Below, one piece after another: positions 25,169 through 34,003 of a stretch of 64,000 nt of DNA. Both the position numbers and the translations under genes were made by a program. This stretch comes from Hymenobacter sp. DG01. Its GTDB lineage: Bacteria > Bacteroidota > Bacteroidia > Cytophagales > Hymenobacteraceae. Numbering within the stretch: position 1 is the stretch's first letter; each line of letters starts with the position of its first letter. The DNA lies in assembly GCF_006352025.1 (NCBI RefSeq), contig NZ_CP040936.1, forward strand, positions 2,046,001 to 2,110,000. The letters are read 5' to 3'. Below the pieces are notes generated by a model, which ran no database searches, was not told the origin of the DNA, and saw only the letters and a program-made list of their open reading frames with translations.

Positions 25169-25642
25169 TTAGCTTTTGGCTTCGGGCTGTTTCTGGCTTT
25201 GCCACAGCACTACCTGCCAGCCTTTTTTGGGGTCTTTGATCTGCACCACCACGTATTTGAGGTGGGCCAGATTGGGGGTTCCGTCGGGTTTGGGGGGTAG
25301 CGTGATGGTGATGGTGCCATTGACCACGGCAGCCTTGCCATCGTTGTAGGCGCGTACGTTCAGGGCCTCCACATCAATCTTCTCGTACTGGCTTTTGCCG
25401 TCGCGGATGCTCTGGATGTACTCCTGCTTGTTGTTTTGCTTGCCGTTGGAATGGGTGTACACCAGGTCCTCGGCGAAGACTTTTTCCAGCACCGTGTAAT
25501 CCTTCTTCACCTGGGCCTCGAAGCGCTGCCGCTCCAGGGTTTCTACCTGCTTAGCAGCAGCCTGATCGTTCTTGGTTTGGGCAAATGTGAGGGTAGGCAA
25601 GGCCAGCCCCAGTAGCATGAATAGCAACTGCAGTTTTTTCAT
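25169..25642 (-). CDS. Secreted NTF2-like (DUF4440) protein
   Basis: A 157-aa product with a signal peptide (MKKLQLLFMLLGLALPTLTFAQ). The pattern VETLERQRFEAQVKKDY, EDLVYTHSNGK, YIQSIRDGKSQYEKI and a final GWQVVLWQSQ is typical of the SnoaL/NTF2-like DUF4440 group, a cone-shaped fold with varied or unknown functions. It starts 19 bases after exuT, so it is probably the last gene of that transcript. Its role in uronate use is unknown. Confidence 0.8.
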   Translation of the reverse strand: MKKLQLLFMLLGLALPTLTFAQTKNDQAAAKQVETLERQRFEAQVKKDYTVLEKVFAEDLVYTHSNGKQNNKQEYIQSIRDGKSQYEKIDVEALNVRAYNDGKAAVVNGTITITLPPKPDGTPNLAHLKYVVVQIKDPKKGWQVVLWQSQKQPEAKS

Positions 25643-25661
25643 AACTCAGAAAGACAAAAGG

Positions 25662-27029
25662 TTAGCGCGCCTCCGAGGTGGTAGTATCTAGGTTGATTTG
25701 CTTCATGGTGGGAGCTAGCAGATGCATAAGTCCCCAAGCCAGCAGGTAGGCCCCACCGCAAATCCAGAACATGATGAAATAGGCCTTATCCAGCTGCCCA
25801 ATGCTTTCATAGTACACGAACATGCGCTTCTGCACCAGCGCCGACAGCACGATGCCACCCATGCCACCCGCCATTCCGCCAATACCCGTCACGGAAGCCA
25901 CAGCCCGCTTCGGGAACATATCCGACACAGTGGTGAAGATGTTGGCGCTCCAGGCTTGGTGAGCTGCCGCCGCAATACCAATTACCAACACGGCCAGCCA
26001 CATGTTAATCTGCCCGAGCTGCTGAGCAAACACAATCGGGAACACGCAGAGGGCAATAAGCAGCATGCTGGTTTTACGGGCCCGGAACGCCGGCATGCCG
26101 CGCTTGATGAAGTTGAGTGGAATCCAGCCGCCGCCTACGCTCCCGATACTCGAAAGCATGTACACCATGGCTACGGGTAGGGCAATATCGGTGCCTTTGA
26201 GGCCGTACTGCTTGCTCAGGAAGTCGGGCAGCCAGAACAGGTAAAACCACCACACGGGGTCGGTCAGGAACTTGCCCAGCACGAAACCCCAGGTCTGACG
26301 GAAAGTCAGCAGCTTAAACCACGATACTTTTGGCTCCGTCTCAATGGCAGCCGCCGCCAGGTCATCTACGTCGCTGTGGATGTAGTCGAATTCGGCTTTC
26401 GTGAGCTTAGCGTGGCGGGCCGGCACTTCATAGAGCCAGAACCACAACGCCAGCCAGATAAAGCCAATAGCCCCCGTAATAATAAAAGCCCACTTCCAGC
26501 CAATGGTTTCGGCAATGAGAGGCACCGTGAGCGGGGCAATGATGGCCCCCACGTTGGAGCCCGAGTTGAAAATGCCCGTGGCCAAGGCCCGCTCCTTTTG
26601 CGGAAACCACTCGGCGGTAGTCTTGATGGCAGCCGGGAAATTGCCGGCCTCCGTTACGCCTAGGAAAGCCCGCGCCACGCTGAATCCCAACGTAGTAGTC
26701 ACGAAGGCGTGCCCAATGGCGGCCAAACTCCACAAAAACGTGGACAGCGCATATCCGATTTTGGTACCCAGCTTGTCAATCACGCGGCCTACCCCCAGCA
26801 TGCCCAACGAGTACGCCAGCTTAAAGGCTATTTCAATGTTGGCGTAGTCACCGGCATTCCAGTTGAACTCGGTTTCGAGGTAGGGCTTGAGCAGGGAAAT
26901 TACGGCCCGGTCGAGGTAGTTGACCGTAGTAGCGAAAAACACCAGACCGCAAATGGTCCAGCGGTATTTCCCCATGCCCGACACGGGAGCCGGGGGGGCG
27001 GGCGGAGATTGAGTGGCGGATGGCATCAT
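25662..27029 (-). CDS. exuT: MFS hexuronate transporter, ExuT-like
   Basis: A 455-aa carrier of the anion:cation symporter family with about twelve membrane helices. TTVNYLDRAVISLLKPYL in helix 1, GVGRVIDKLGTKIGY (the loop 2-3 motif), SVARAFLGVTEAGNFPAAIK and FPQKERALATGIFNSGSNVGA are family landmarks. Position beside kdgA, kdgK and uxaC makes galacturonate or glucuronate the likely substrate. It starts 75 bases after kdgA. The first of two adjacent ATG codons was taken. Confidence 0.87.
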   Translation of the reverse strand: MMPSATQSPPAPPAPVSGMGKYRWTICGLVFFATTVNYLDRAVISLLKPYLETEFNWNAGDYANIEIAFKLAYSLGMLGVGRVIDKLGTKIGYALSTFLWSLAAIGHAFVTTTLGFSVARAFLGVTEAGNFPAAIKTTAEWFPQKERALATGIFNSGSNVGAIIAPLTVPLIAETIGWKWAFIITGAIGFIWLALWFWLYEVPARHAKLTKAEFDYIHSDVDDLAAAAIETEPKVSWFKLLTFRQTWGFVLGKFLTDPVWWFYLFWLPDFLSKQYGLKGTDIALPVAMVYMLSSIGSVGGGWIPLNFIKRGMPAFRARKTSMLLIALCVFPIVFAQQLGQINMWLAVLVIGIAAAAHQAWSANIFTTVSDMFPKRAVASVTGIGGMAGGMGGIVLSALVQKRMFVYYESIGQLDKAYFIMFWICGGAYLLAWGLMHLLAPTMKQINLDTTTSEAR

Positions 27030-27104
27030 CGAGTTCAGGGAATTCGGTGGGAGATACTCGGGAAAGGCGGCAGTACGGAAGGCGAAAGCGCAGGCCTGGG
27101 GGCC

Positions 27105-27761
27105 TTACTTTTTCAGGGAATCCACGACGGTCAGCAGCCCGGCAATCTGTTGGCTCAGGGGGTCGGTGTCATCGGCGTTTTTGAAGAGCTGGGAGCCCAT
27201 GCCCACTACGTTCACGCCGGCCGTGAACCATTCGCGCAGGCTTTCTTCGGTGGGCTCTACCCCCCCAGTCACCATCAAAGGCACCGTGGGCATGGGGCCG
27301 CGCAGGCTTTTAATGAAGCCCGGCCCGAGCACGTTGCCGGGGAATATTTTGACGATGGCCGCCCCGAGCTGGGTAGCCTGGTACACCTCGGAAATGGTCA
27401 TGGTGCCGGGCAGCCAGGGTGTGTTGTGCTGGCGGCATACCTCGGCTACTTCCGTCGTGAGGCAGGGCTGCACCACAAAATCGGCCCCGGCCTGAATAAA
27501 GCGCTCCGCGTCGGCGGCGGTGTAAATAGTGCCGATGCCCAGTAGCATGTCCGGGCAGTTTTCCTGAACGAAGGGCACCAGCTCCTGGAACACATCAAAG
27601 GCGTTGGCCCCACGGTTGGTGAACTCAAATACGCGCAACCCGCCAGCGTAGCAGGCCTGCAGAATGCGCTTGGTATACGCTGCGTCGGCGTGGTAGAATA
27701 CCGGCACTATGGGGTAGCGCAGTACGGTTTCTAGGGCAGCGGCAGAGGAGAATCGGGACAT
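27105..27761 (-). CDS. kdgA: 2-dehydro-3-deoxy-phosphogluconate aldolase
   Basis: Class I aldolase that splits KDPG into pyruvate and glyceraldehyde 3-phosphate, the final step of the uronate route. The 218-aa product shows VFEFTNRGANAF with the active-site Glu and Arg, the GIGTI strand, and AAIVKIFPGNVLGPGFIKSL with the Schiff-base lysine and phosphate-binding loop. It lies directly after kdgK. Confidence 0.93.
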   Translation of the reverse strand: MSRFSSAAALETVLRYPIVPVFYHADAAYTKRILQACYAGGLRVFEFTNRGANAFDVFQELVPFVQENCPDMLLGIGTIYTAADAERFIQAGADFVVQPCLTTEVAEVCRQHNTPWLPGTMTISEVYQATQLGAAIVKIFPGNVLGPGFIKSLRGPMPTVPLMVTGGVEPTEESLREWFTAGVNVVGMGSQLFKNADDTDPLSQQIAGLLTVVDSLKK

Positions 27762-27823
27762 GGAAGGAAAGCTGGTTCACTACCCCTCAGCCGGAAGCCG
27801 GGGGTAGGAAAGGTTCAAGGGAA

Positions 27824-28834
27824 TTACCGGAGCAAGCGGCCCGACGTATTGCCAGCCACAATGTGCTCCACTTCAGCGGCCGTCACCAGGTTGATGTCGC
27901 CGTGAATGGTGTGCTTAAGGGCGGAAGCGGCCGTGGCAAACGTCAGGGCCTCTTGCAGAGTGGGGTAAGTAAGCTGCCCGTAGATGAAGCCCGAAATGAA
28001 GGAGTCGCCCCCGCCAATGCGGTCTACTACCGGGTTGATATCGAAGAACTCGGTTTCGTGGTACTGGCCGCCGCTGAAGGCAATGCCCTTAATCCGCTCG
28101 TGGGAGGCGCTCTGCGTTTCGCGGCGGGTAGCAATTACCTGCTGAATCTGGGGGAAGCGCCGGATCAGCTGCTGGCTCATCGACACGAAGCTGTTCTCGG
28201 CGTCGGCTTCCGCTTTGATGCCAAACAGGTCTTCGGCGTCGCCCTCGGTGCACACCACCAGGTCGCAGCCCGCTACCAGGTCGGGCATTACATCCTGGGC
28301 GCGCTGCCCGTACTGCCACAGGTTGCGGCGGTAATTCACGTCGGCCGAAACGGTGAGGCCCAACCGCCGGGCGGCCGCAATAGCCTCCTTCGTAGCCTGG
28401 GCCGCCGAAGCCGATATGGCGGGCGTGATGCCCGTCCAGTGGAAAAGCTGGGCGTTGCTGAAAATCTCGTTCCAGTTAAACCACTCCGGTTGCAGGTTGG
28501 CAAAAGCCGAATCATATCGGTCGTACACAATGCGGCTGGCCCGCAAGGAAGCACCTACTTCCAGGAAGTACAGGCCCAGGCGCTGGCCTTGGAACACGCA
28601 GTGGCTCATGTCCACGCCGTGGTGCTGAAATTGCTGGGCCGCGGCCCGCCCTACAGCGTTATCCGGAAAGCAACCCGCGTGAGCCGCTGGCACGCCCAGG
28701 TAAGCCAGAGCCGCCGCCACGTTGGCATCACCACCGCCGTAGGTAATTTCCAGCGAGCTGGCCTGCGACAACCGGTAGTTTAACGGCGGCGACAACCGCA
28801 TCATGATTTCACCAAAGGTGACAACTTGCTTCAT
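27824..28834 (-). CDS. kdgK: 2-dehydro-3-deoxygluconokinase (PfkB family)
   Basis: Phosphorylates 2-keto-3-deoxygluconate (KDG) to KDPG. The 336-aa product starts MKQVVTFGEIMMRLSPP, typical of KdgK, with GGDANVAAALAYLG for sugar binding and the PfkB C-terminal signature near DRIGGGDSFISGFIYG, which carries the catalytic Asp. The ATG at 28834 was chosen over a TTG six bases upstream. It precedes kdgA by 62 bases. Confidence 0.92.
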   Translation of the reverse strand: MKQVVTFGEIMMRLSPPLNYRLSQASSLEITYGGGDANVAAALAYLGVPAAHAGCFPDNAVGRAAAQQFQHHGVDMSHCVFQGQRLGLYFLEVGASLRASRIVYDRYDSAFANLQPEWFNWNEIFSNAQLFHWTGITPAISASAAQATKEAIAAARRLGLTVSADVNYRRNLWQYGQRAQDVMPDLVAGCDLVVCTEGDAEDLFGIKAEADAENSFVSMSQQLIRRFPQIQQVIATRRETQSASHERIKGIAFSGGQYHETEFFDINPVVDRIGGGDSFISGFIYGQLTYPTLQEALTFATAASALKHTIHGDINLVTAAEVEHIVAGNTSGRLLR

Positions 28835-28860
28835 GGACAAGAGAAGTGAGAAGCTATACT

Positions 28861-29019
28861 AGCTCCCCTCCTCAGATGAGGAGGGGTTGGGGTGGTTGAT
28901 GGGGTAGGAACGATGCTAGAGCTAATGCTAAGCTCAACTAGAACTAGTTTCTGATGGGAAAGTCAACCACCCCCAGCCCCACGCCGCTTGATGCGCGGAA
29001 TCATCTGAGGAGGGGAGCT
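28861..29019. repeat. Intergenic palindromic repeat, long copy 6
   Basis: The left arm agctcccctcctcagatgag continues to ggttggggtggttga. The right arm runs gtcaaccacccccagcccc, then acgccgcttgatgcgcggaa, which has no partner on the left, then tcatctgaggaggggagct. The central region is AT-richer. It occupies the gap between uxaC and kdgK and differs in sequence from the GTCAT family. Confidence 0.8.
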
Positions 29020-29036
29020 AACTCACTAGTTCTAGC

Positions 29037-30473
29037 CTAGACTACTGCCGTTTCAATCGGCTGGGCTACCGAGGCAAAGCCGAAGTACTCCTTGGCGTTG
29101 CCATAGCAGATGTTCTGAACAATGCCACCCAGCAGGTCCATATCTGCCGGTAGCTCGCCGTTTTCTACATCGTTGCCGAAGAGGTTGCAGAGCACCCGGC
29201 GGAAGTACTCGTGGCGGGGGTAAGACAGGAAGGAGCGCGAGTCGGTGAGCATACCCACGAAGCGGCTCAGCAGGCCCATGTTGCTCAGGGCGTTGATTTG
29301 CTTCTCCATGCCGTCCTTCTGATCCAGGAACCACCAACCGGAGCCGAACTGCACCTTGCCAGCCACTGAGCCATCGTTGAAGTTACCAATCATGGTAGCA
29401 ATCAGCTCGTTGTCGGCGGGATTGAGATTGTAGATGATGGTTTTAGCCAGCTTGTTCTGCCCATCGAGGCGGTTGAGGAAGCTGGAAAGGGCGCGGCCCT
29501 GGGCGAAGTCGCCGATGGAATCCCAGCCGGTATCGGGGCCTAATTCGCGCAGCATGCGGGAATTGTTGTTGCGCAAGGCACCCAGGTGGAACTGCTGGGT
29601 CCAGCCTTTCTCCCAGTCCATTTCGGCCAGCAGCACCAGCATGGCCGACTTGAATTTCAGGATTTCCTGCTCCCCTAGCGTCTCCCCTCCCCGCACTTTA
29701 GCGAAGATGGCGCTGATTTCGGCGTCGGTGTAGTCGGCGGCGTAGATCTGCTCCAAGCCGTGGTCCGACAAGCGGCAGCCCAGGGCGGCGAAGTAATCGT
29801 GGCGCAGACGCAGGGCGGTTTCCAGGTCGCGGTAGGTCTTAATGTCCACGGCCGCCGATTGGCCCAGCTTGTCGAGGTAGGCGTTGTAGCCGGCGGCGTC
29901 TTCCGGGGCCATGGCCTTGTCGGGGCGGAAGGTGGGTAGCACCTGCACCTCAAAACCGCTTTCCCGGATGGCACGGTGGTGTTCCAGGGAGTCGGCCGGG
30001 TCATCGGTGGTGCAGAGGGTTTCCACGTTCATGCGGCGCAGCAGGTTGCGCACCGAGTACTCGGGCGTCTGCAGCTTCTCGTTGCACTGGTCGAAGATGC
30101 GGCGGGCACTGTCTTTATTCAGCAGCTCCGTGATGCCGAAGTAGCGCTGCAGCTCCAGGTGGGTCCAGTGGTAGAGGGGGTTGCGCACGGTTTGGGGCAC
30201 CGTTTCGGCCCATTTCTCGAACTTTTCCCAATCAGAAGCGGCGCCGGTGATGTAGCGCTCCGGAATGCCGTTGGCCCGCATGGCGCGCCACTTGTAGTGG
30301 TCGCCGTAGAGCCACACCTGGGTAATGGTATCGAACTGCTTGTCCTCCGAAATCTGGTCGGGCAGCAGGTGGTTGTGGTAGTCGATGATGGGCATCTGCT
30401 TGGCATACTCGTGGTAGAGCGTGCTGGCCGTGGCCGTTTGCAGCAGGAAATCGTCGTTGAGAAATGGCTTCAT
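29037..30473 (-). CDS. uxaC: Glucuronate (galacturonate) isomerase
   Basis: Converts D-galacturonate to tagaturonate and D-glucuronate to fructuronate. The 478-aa product starts MKPFLNDDFLL and has IIDYHNHLLPDQI with metal-binding histidines, the CTTDDPADSLEHH block and FHLGALRNNNSRM, all as in UxaC. uxaB and uxaA, which take tagaturonate onward, lie upstream on the same strand. The ATG at 30473 was preferred over a TTG at 30479. Confidence 0.95.
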   Translation of the reverse strand: MKPFLNDDFLLQTATASTLYHEYAKQMPIIDYHNHLLPDQISEDKQFDTITQVWLYGDHYKWRAMRANGIPERYITGAASDWEKFEKWAETVPQTVRNPLYHWTHLELQRYFGITELLNKDSARRIFDQCNEKLQTPEYSVRNLLRRMNVETLCTTDDPADSLEHHRAIRESGFEVQVLPTFRPDKAMAPEDAAGYNAYLDKLGQSAAVDIKTYRDLETALRLRHDYFAALGCRLSDHGLEQIYAADYTDAEISAIFAKVRGGETLGEQEILKFKSAMLVLLAEMDWEKGWTQQFHLGALRNNNSRMLRELGPDTGWDSIGDFAQGRALSSFLNRLDGQNKLAKTIIYNLNPADNELIATMIGNFNDGSVAGKVQFGSGWWFLDQKDGMEKQINALSNMGLLSRFVGMLTDSRSFLSYPRHEYFRRVLCNLFGNDVENGELPADMDLLGGIVQNICYGNAKEYFGFASVAQPIETAVV

Positions 30474-30579
30474 AGTCAACTCGAATGAAGTGGGCGGTAC
30501 CCGCAGAATAGTGGGGGCGGGATGGGTAAAGGTATCAGCTTCCGACTGGCCCAGGGCGGGTTTTAGCGGCTTTTTTAAC

Positions 30580-30591
30580 GGAAACGATTAC
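30580..30591 (-). promoter_or_regulatory. Possible LacI-type operator upstream of uxaC
   Basis: Read on the uxaC strand the site is GTAATCGTTTCC, with the AAnCGnTT centre typical of LacI-family operators. It lies about 107 bases before the ATG and resembles the GCAATCGTTGTC half of the longer motif found near lacI and susC2. A short palindromic core like this can arise by chance. Confidence 0.35.
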
Positions 30592-30641
30592 GGTAGGCGG
30601 GCGGTGAGGAGAGTGATTTTGCTACCCCCACCGGCTCTCCG

Positions 30642-30743
30642 GAACGTCATTCCAAGCTTGTCGGGGAATCTCGCGTGCTGATGTATGATTAGTAATCCAA
30701 CGTCAGCACGCGAGATGCTTCGACTTCGCTCAGCATGACGTTC
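30642..30743. repeat. Intergenic palindromic repeat, copy 7
   Basis: The arms gaacgtcattccaagc and agcatgacgttc carry the inner arm aatctcgcgtgctga/tcagcacgcgagat, the same inner arm as the copies at 8893 and 48264. It lies between uxaA and uxaC. Confidence 0.85.
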
Positions 30744-30747
30744 TGTT

Positions 30748-32400
30748 TTACAGCGAAACGCCGCGCTTCCAGGGAATGAAATCGGTTTGGCCGTGGCGCA
30801 CGGCGGCTACCTCCTCCCCGCTGGCTACCCGAATCACGTAGTCGAGAATTCGCTCGCCGGCTTGCTCAATGGTTTCTTCCCCGTCGATGACGGTACCGGT
30901 GTTCAGGTCGATAATGTCGGGCATGCGCCGGGCCAGGGCCGTATTGCTGGAAATCTTCACTACCGGGGCAATGGGGTTGCCGGTGGGCGTGCCCAGGCCC
31001 GTGGTAAACAGCACCACGGTAGCACCCGAGCCTACTTCCGCCGTCGTCGATTCCACGTCGTTGCCGGGAGTACAAAGCAGGTTCAGGCCGGGTTTCGTGA
31101 CCAGCTCGGGGTAGTCGAGCACGGCCACTACCGGCGAGGAACCGCCTTTACGGGCCGCCCCGGCCGATTTCATGGCGTCAGTAATCAGCCCGTCGCGGAT
31201 GTTGCCGGGTGAGGGGTTCATGTCGAAGCCGGAGCCCACAGCCACGGCCGAGTCGCCGTAGGCTTTCATCAGGGAGCTGAAGCGCTCGGCCGTGGCGGTG
31301 TCCACGGAGCGGTCCACCAGTTCCTGCTCTACCCCGCACAGCTCCGGGAACTCCGCCAGAATCACCGAGCCGCCCAAGGCCACCAGCAGGTCCGAAACGT
31401 GACCCACGGCCGGGTTGGCCGAGATGCCCGAGAAGCCGTCGGAGCCGCCGCATTCCAGCCCAATGCACAGCTTGCTGAGCGGGGCGGGCTGGCGCGTTAC
31501 CTGGTTGGCCATCATCAGGCCGGCAAAGGTCTGGCGCAGGGCAGTGCTTACCAGTGCTTCCTCGGTCCCGATCTTCTGCTGTTCCAGGATGTAGAGCGGC
31601 TTCTGGAAGTTAGGGCTACGCTTGTTGATTTCTTCCTGGAGCATGCTTACCTGAGCGTTCTGGCAACCCAGGCTCAGCACGGTAGCGCCGGCTACGTTGG
31701 GGTGCGTGATGTAGCCGGCGAGCAGTCCGCACAAAGTCTGGGCGTCCTGGCGGATACCACCGCAGCCGCCCTCATGGCTCAGAAACCGGATGCCGTCCAC
31801 GTTGGGGAACAGCTTGGGCTTCTGGTGGCCGTTTTCCGCCGAGTGCAGATCTGTCGCCAAAATTTCCTCTACCGACTTACCCGCCTGTATCAGCGAAATC
31901 AATTCCTGGGTCTGGGGCTGGTAGCTTTTGCGGCGGGCATAGCCTAGGTCATTCACCAAGGCTTCTTCCAGCACCTGAATGTTGCGGTTCTCGCAGAAAA
32001 CCAGCGGAATAACCAACCAGTAGTTGGCCGTTCCCACCTGCCCATCGGGGCGGTGGAAACCCATAAAGGTGCGCTCCTGCCACTTGCTTACGTCCGGGGC
32101 CTGCCAGTCCTGGCGGCGCTGATGGTGCTCGTCGTAGCTGTCGGTGGCGTGCTTGATGTTGCTGGTGGTCAGCAGGCCGCCTACCCCAATGGCTTCGCGG
32201 GCCGTGCCCACCAGCACCCCATACATGTGCACTGGGTCACCGGGGGCCAGGAACTGCAGGGCCAGCTTGTGCTTGGCCGGTATCTTATCGGTAGTCGTGA
32301 CGGTGGTGCCGTCCCAGGTAACGGGCGTGCCCATGGGCAGGTCCGTGAGGGCAACGAGCACGTTATCGTCGGGGTGAATTTTGGCTACCAAGTGTTTCAT
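30748..32400 (-). CDS. uxaA: Altronate dehydratase
   Basis: Removes water from D-altronate to give 2-keto-3-deoxygluconate. The 550-aa product has an N-terminal SAF-like domain (residues 1-95, HPDDNVLVALTDL onward), then the catalytic UxaA domain with FMGFHRPDGQVGTANYW, SHEGGCGGIRQDAQ, SLGCQNAQ and LECGGSDGFSGISANPA. The conserved cysteines and glycines fit an iron-dependent UxaA/GarD enzyme. It follows uxaB by 58 bases and feeds kdgK. Confidence 0.94.
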   Translation of the reverse strand: MKHLVAKIHPDDNVLVALTDLPMGTPVTWDGTTVTTTDKIPAKHKLALQFLAPGDPVHMYGVLVGTAREAIGVGGLLTTSNIKHATDSYDEHHQRRQDWQAPDVSKWQERTFMGFHRPDGQVGTANYWLVIPLVFCENRNIQVLEEALVNDLGYARRKSYQPQTQELISLIQAGKSVEEILATDLHSAENGHQKPKLFPNVDGIRFLSHEGGCGGIRQDAQTLCGLLAGYITHPNVAGATVLSLGCQNAQVSMLQEEINKRSPNFQKPLYILEQQKIGTEEALVSTALRQTFAGLMMANQVTRQPAPLSKLCIGLECGGSDGFSGISANPAVGHVSDLLVALGGSVILAEFPELCGVEQELVDRSVDTATAERFSSLMKAYGDSAVAVGSGFDMNPSPGNIRDGLITDAMKSAGAARKGGSSPVVAVLDYPELVTKPGLNLLCTPGNDVESTTAEVGSGATVVLFTTGLGTPTGNPIAPVVKISSNTALARRMPDIIDLNTGTVIDGEETIEQAGERILDYVIRVASGEEVAAVRHGQTDFIPWKRGVSL

Positions 32401-32458
32401 TGGATTGTATTCTAAAGTGGTGTTGCTGGCCGCATAACTGCTGGAAAAGCAGATGAGT

Positions 32459-33991
32459 TTACACGGCCACGTTTTGCTCCACGCTACGGTTCAGGGCGTG
32501 GGCGACGGTAGCGCGGGCGCCGTGCTCGAGCAACTTTTCGAGGTAGCGCGTTACACATTCGGCAAAGCCAGGCAGGGCCGAGAGGTCATGTCCCCAGAGT
32601 GCTTGGTTGTGCAGTACAGTCCGAACAAGTTCGGCTGGCTCCAAGCGAGCCCAGAGGTCGGCAAAGTAGCCGGCTTTTTCGTCCTGAATTTCATAGGGCT
32701 GGCCTTCCAGCTCTCCCTGCCACTTACCTCCCTCCTGCCGGGTTGCGCGCATAAAGAGCAGGTAGGCGGCAAAGCCCAGGGCCATGTAGTGTGGCACAGC
32801 CCGCAGCTTCTGGTAGTAATGCAACAGCGTGGGCACGTTGCGCATCTGCATTTTGGCCGTGTAGTTCATCGAAATCGACAGCCACTTGTGCTCAATGGAA
32901 GGGTTGCGGAACCGGTCGAGCACCTGCATACCGAAGCGCTGACCCGCCTTTTCATCCACTTGATAGGGAATGCCGGGCAGCAAGTCGGCCAGCATCAGGT
33001 TATGGATGAAGCCGGACATGTTGACGTCGTTCATGGCCTCGCGCACGGTAGGGAAGCCCGCCAGGAAGGCCAGGCCGCAGCTCAGGGTGTGGGTGCCGTT
33101 GAGCAGGCGCAGCTTCAGCTCCCGGAACAAGTTGATGTCGGGCTGCACGATAACGCCGACGTCGGCTTGTTCGAAGCTCAGGATTTGTTTTACCCGTGCA
33201 TCGCCCTCAATGGCCCACAGCGTGTACACCTCCGACATGGTCAGCAACTCGTCCTCGTAGCCCAGCTCGGCTTCCAGCGCCGCCTGCGTGGCGGCATCCG
33301 GCCGGCCTGGCACGATGCGGTCCACAAGGGAGTTGCACACTTGGTTGGCGGTTTCCAGCCAGTCGATGAACTCGGCGTCGAGGTTGTTGCGGTGGGCCTG
33401 TTCCAGCAGAATAGCTTCGAGCTTGGTGCCGTTGTCGGGAATCAACTCGGTAGGCACAATTACGAGGCCCTTGTCTTTGGCCCCGTTGAAGGCCTGGTAG
33501 CGGGCCAGCAGAAAGGCTAGCAGCTTGCCAGGAAACGACTGGGGCGGGCTCTGGCTGATGTCGTCGGACACGAGTTGAATCCCTACCTCGGTGGTATTGG
33601 AAATAACCACCATCAACTCTGGGTTGGCGGCGCAGGCCACTATGTCGGCCCACTGGCTTTTGGCCGACAGCACCCGGCTGATGGCTGAGCACACCACGTT
33701 TTCCGACACTTCGCGGCCGTCTTCAATGCCCCGGATACTCAGGGTATAGAGACCATCCTGGCGAGTGAAGGCGTCGATGTCGCCGCCGTCGGTGCTTTTC
33801 ACGACCACAATGCGGCCGTTGAAGATGCCCTGGCGGTTGGCTTTGTCGATGAGGTAGTCGGGCAGGCCGCGCAGCAGCACACCAGTGCCGAATTGGAGAA
33901 CTTTTTCGGGCAGTTCTAGCAGGGCAGACGAGGGCAACGCCTCAGAAACCGCGGGTGCCTGCGAAACCAGTTGTTTGGATAGTTGCGGCAT
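32459..33991 (-). CDS. uxaB: Tagaturonate reductase
   Basis: NADH-dependent reductase of the mannitol dehydrogenase family that turns tagaturonate into altronate. The 510-aa product has VLQFGTGVLLRGLPDYLID (nucleotide binding), VISNTTEVGIQ and the GGxxN-like ELIPDNGTKLEAILLEQA segment, followed by DRIVPG and a C-terminal helical domain with the FLAGFPTVREAMND block. Tagaturonate rather than fructuronate is inferred from its place beside uxaA and uxaC. The next gene upstream is 12 bases away, so the pectinase and uxaB are probably co-transcribed. Confidence 0.92.
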   Translation of the reverse strand: MPQLSKQLVSQAPAVSEALPSSALLELPEKVLQFGTGVLLRGLPDYLIDKANRQGIFNGRIVVVKSTDGGDIDAFTRQDGLYTLSIRGIEDGREVSENVVCSAISRVLSAKSQWADIVACAANPELMVVISNTTEVGIQLVSDDISQSPPQSFPGKLLAFLLARYQAFNGAKDKGLVIVPTELIPDNGTKLEAILLEQAHRNNLDAEFIDWLETANQVCNSLVDRIVPGRPDAATQAALEAELGYEDELLTMSEVYTLWAIEGDARVKQILSFEQADVGVIVQPDINLFRELKLRLLNGTHTLSCGLAFLAGFPTVREAMNDVNMSGFIHNLMLADLLPGIPYQVDEKAGQRFGMQVLDRFRNPSIEHKWLSISMNYTAKMQMRNVPTLLHYYQKLRAVPHYMALGFAAYLLFMRATRQEGGKWQGELEGQPYEIQDEKAGYFADLWARLEPAELVRTVLHNQALWGHDLSALPGFAECVTRYLEKLLEHGARATVAHALNRSVEQNVAV

Positions 33992-34003
33992 GATAAAACC
34001 GTT

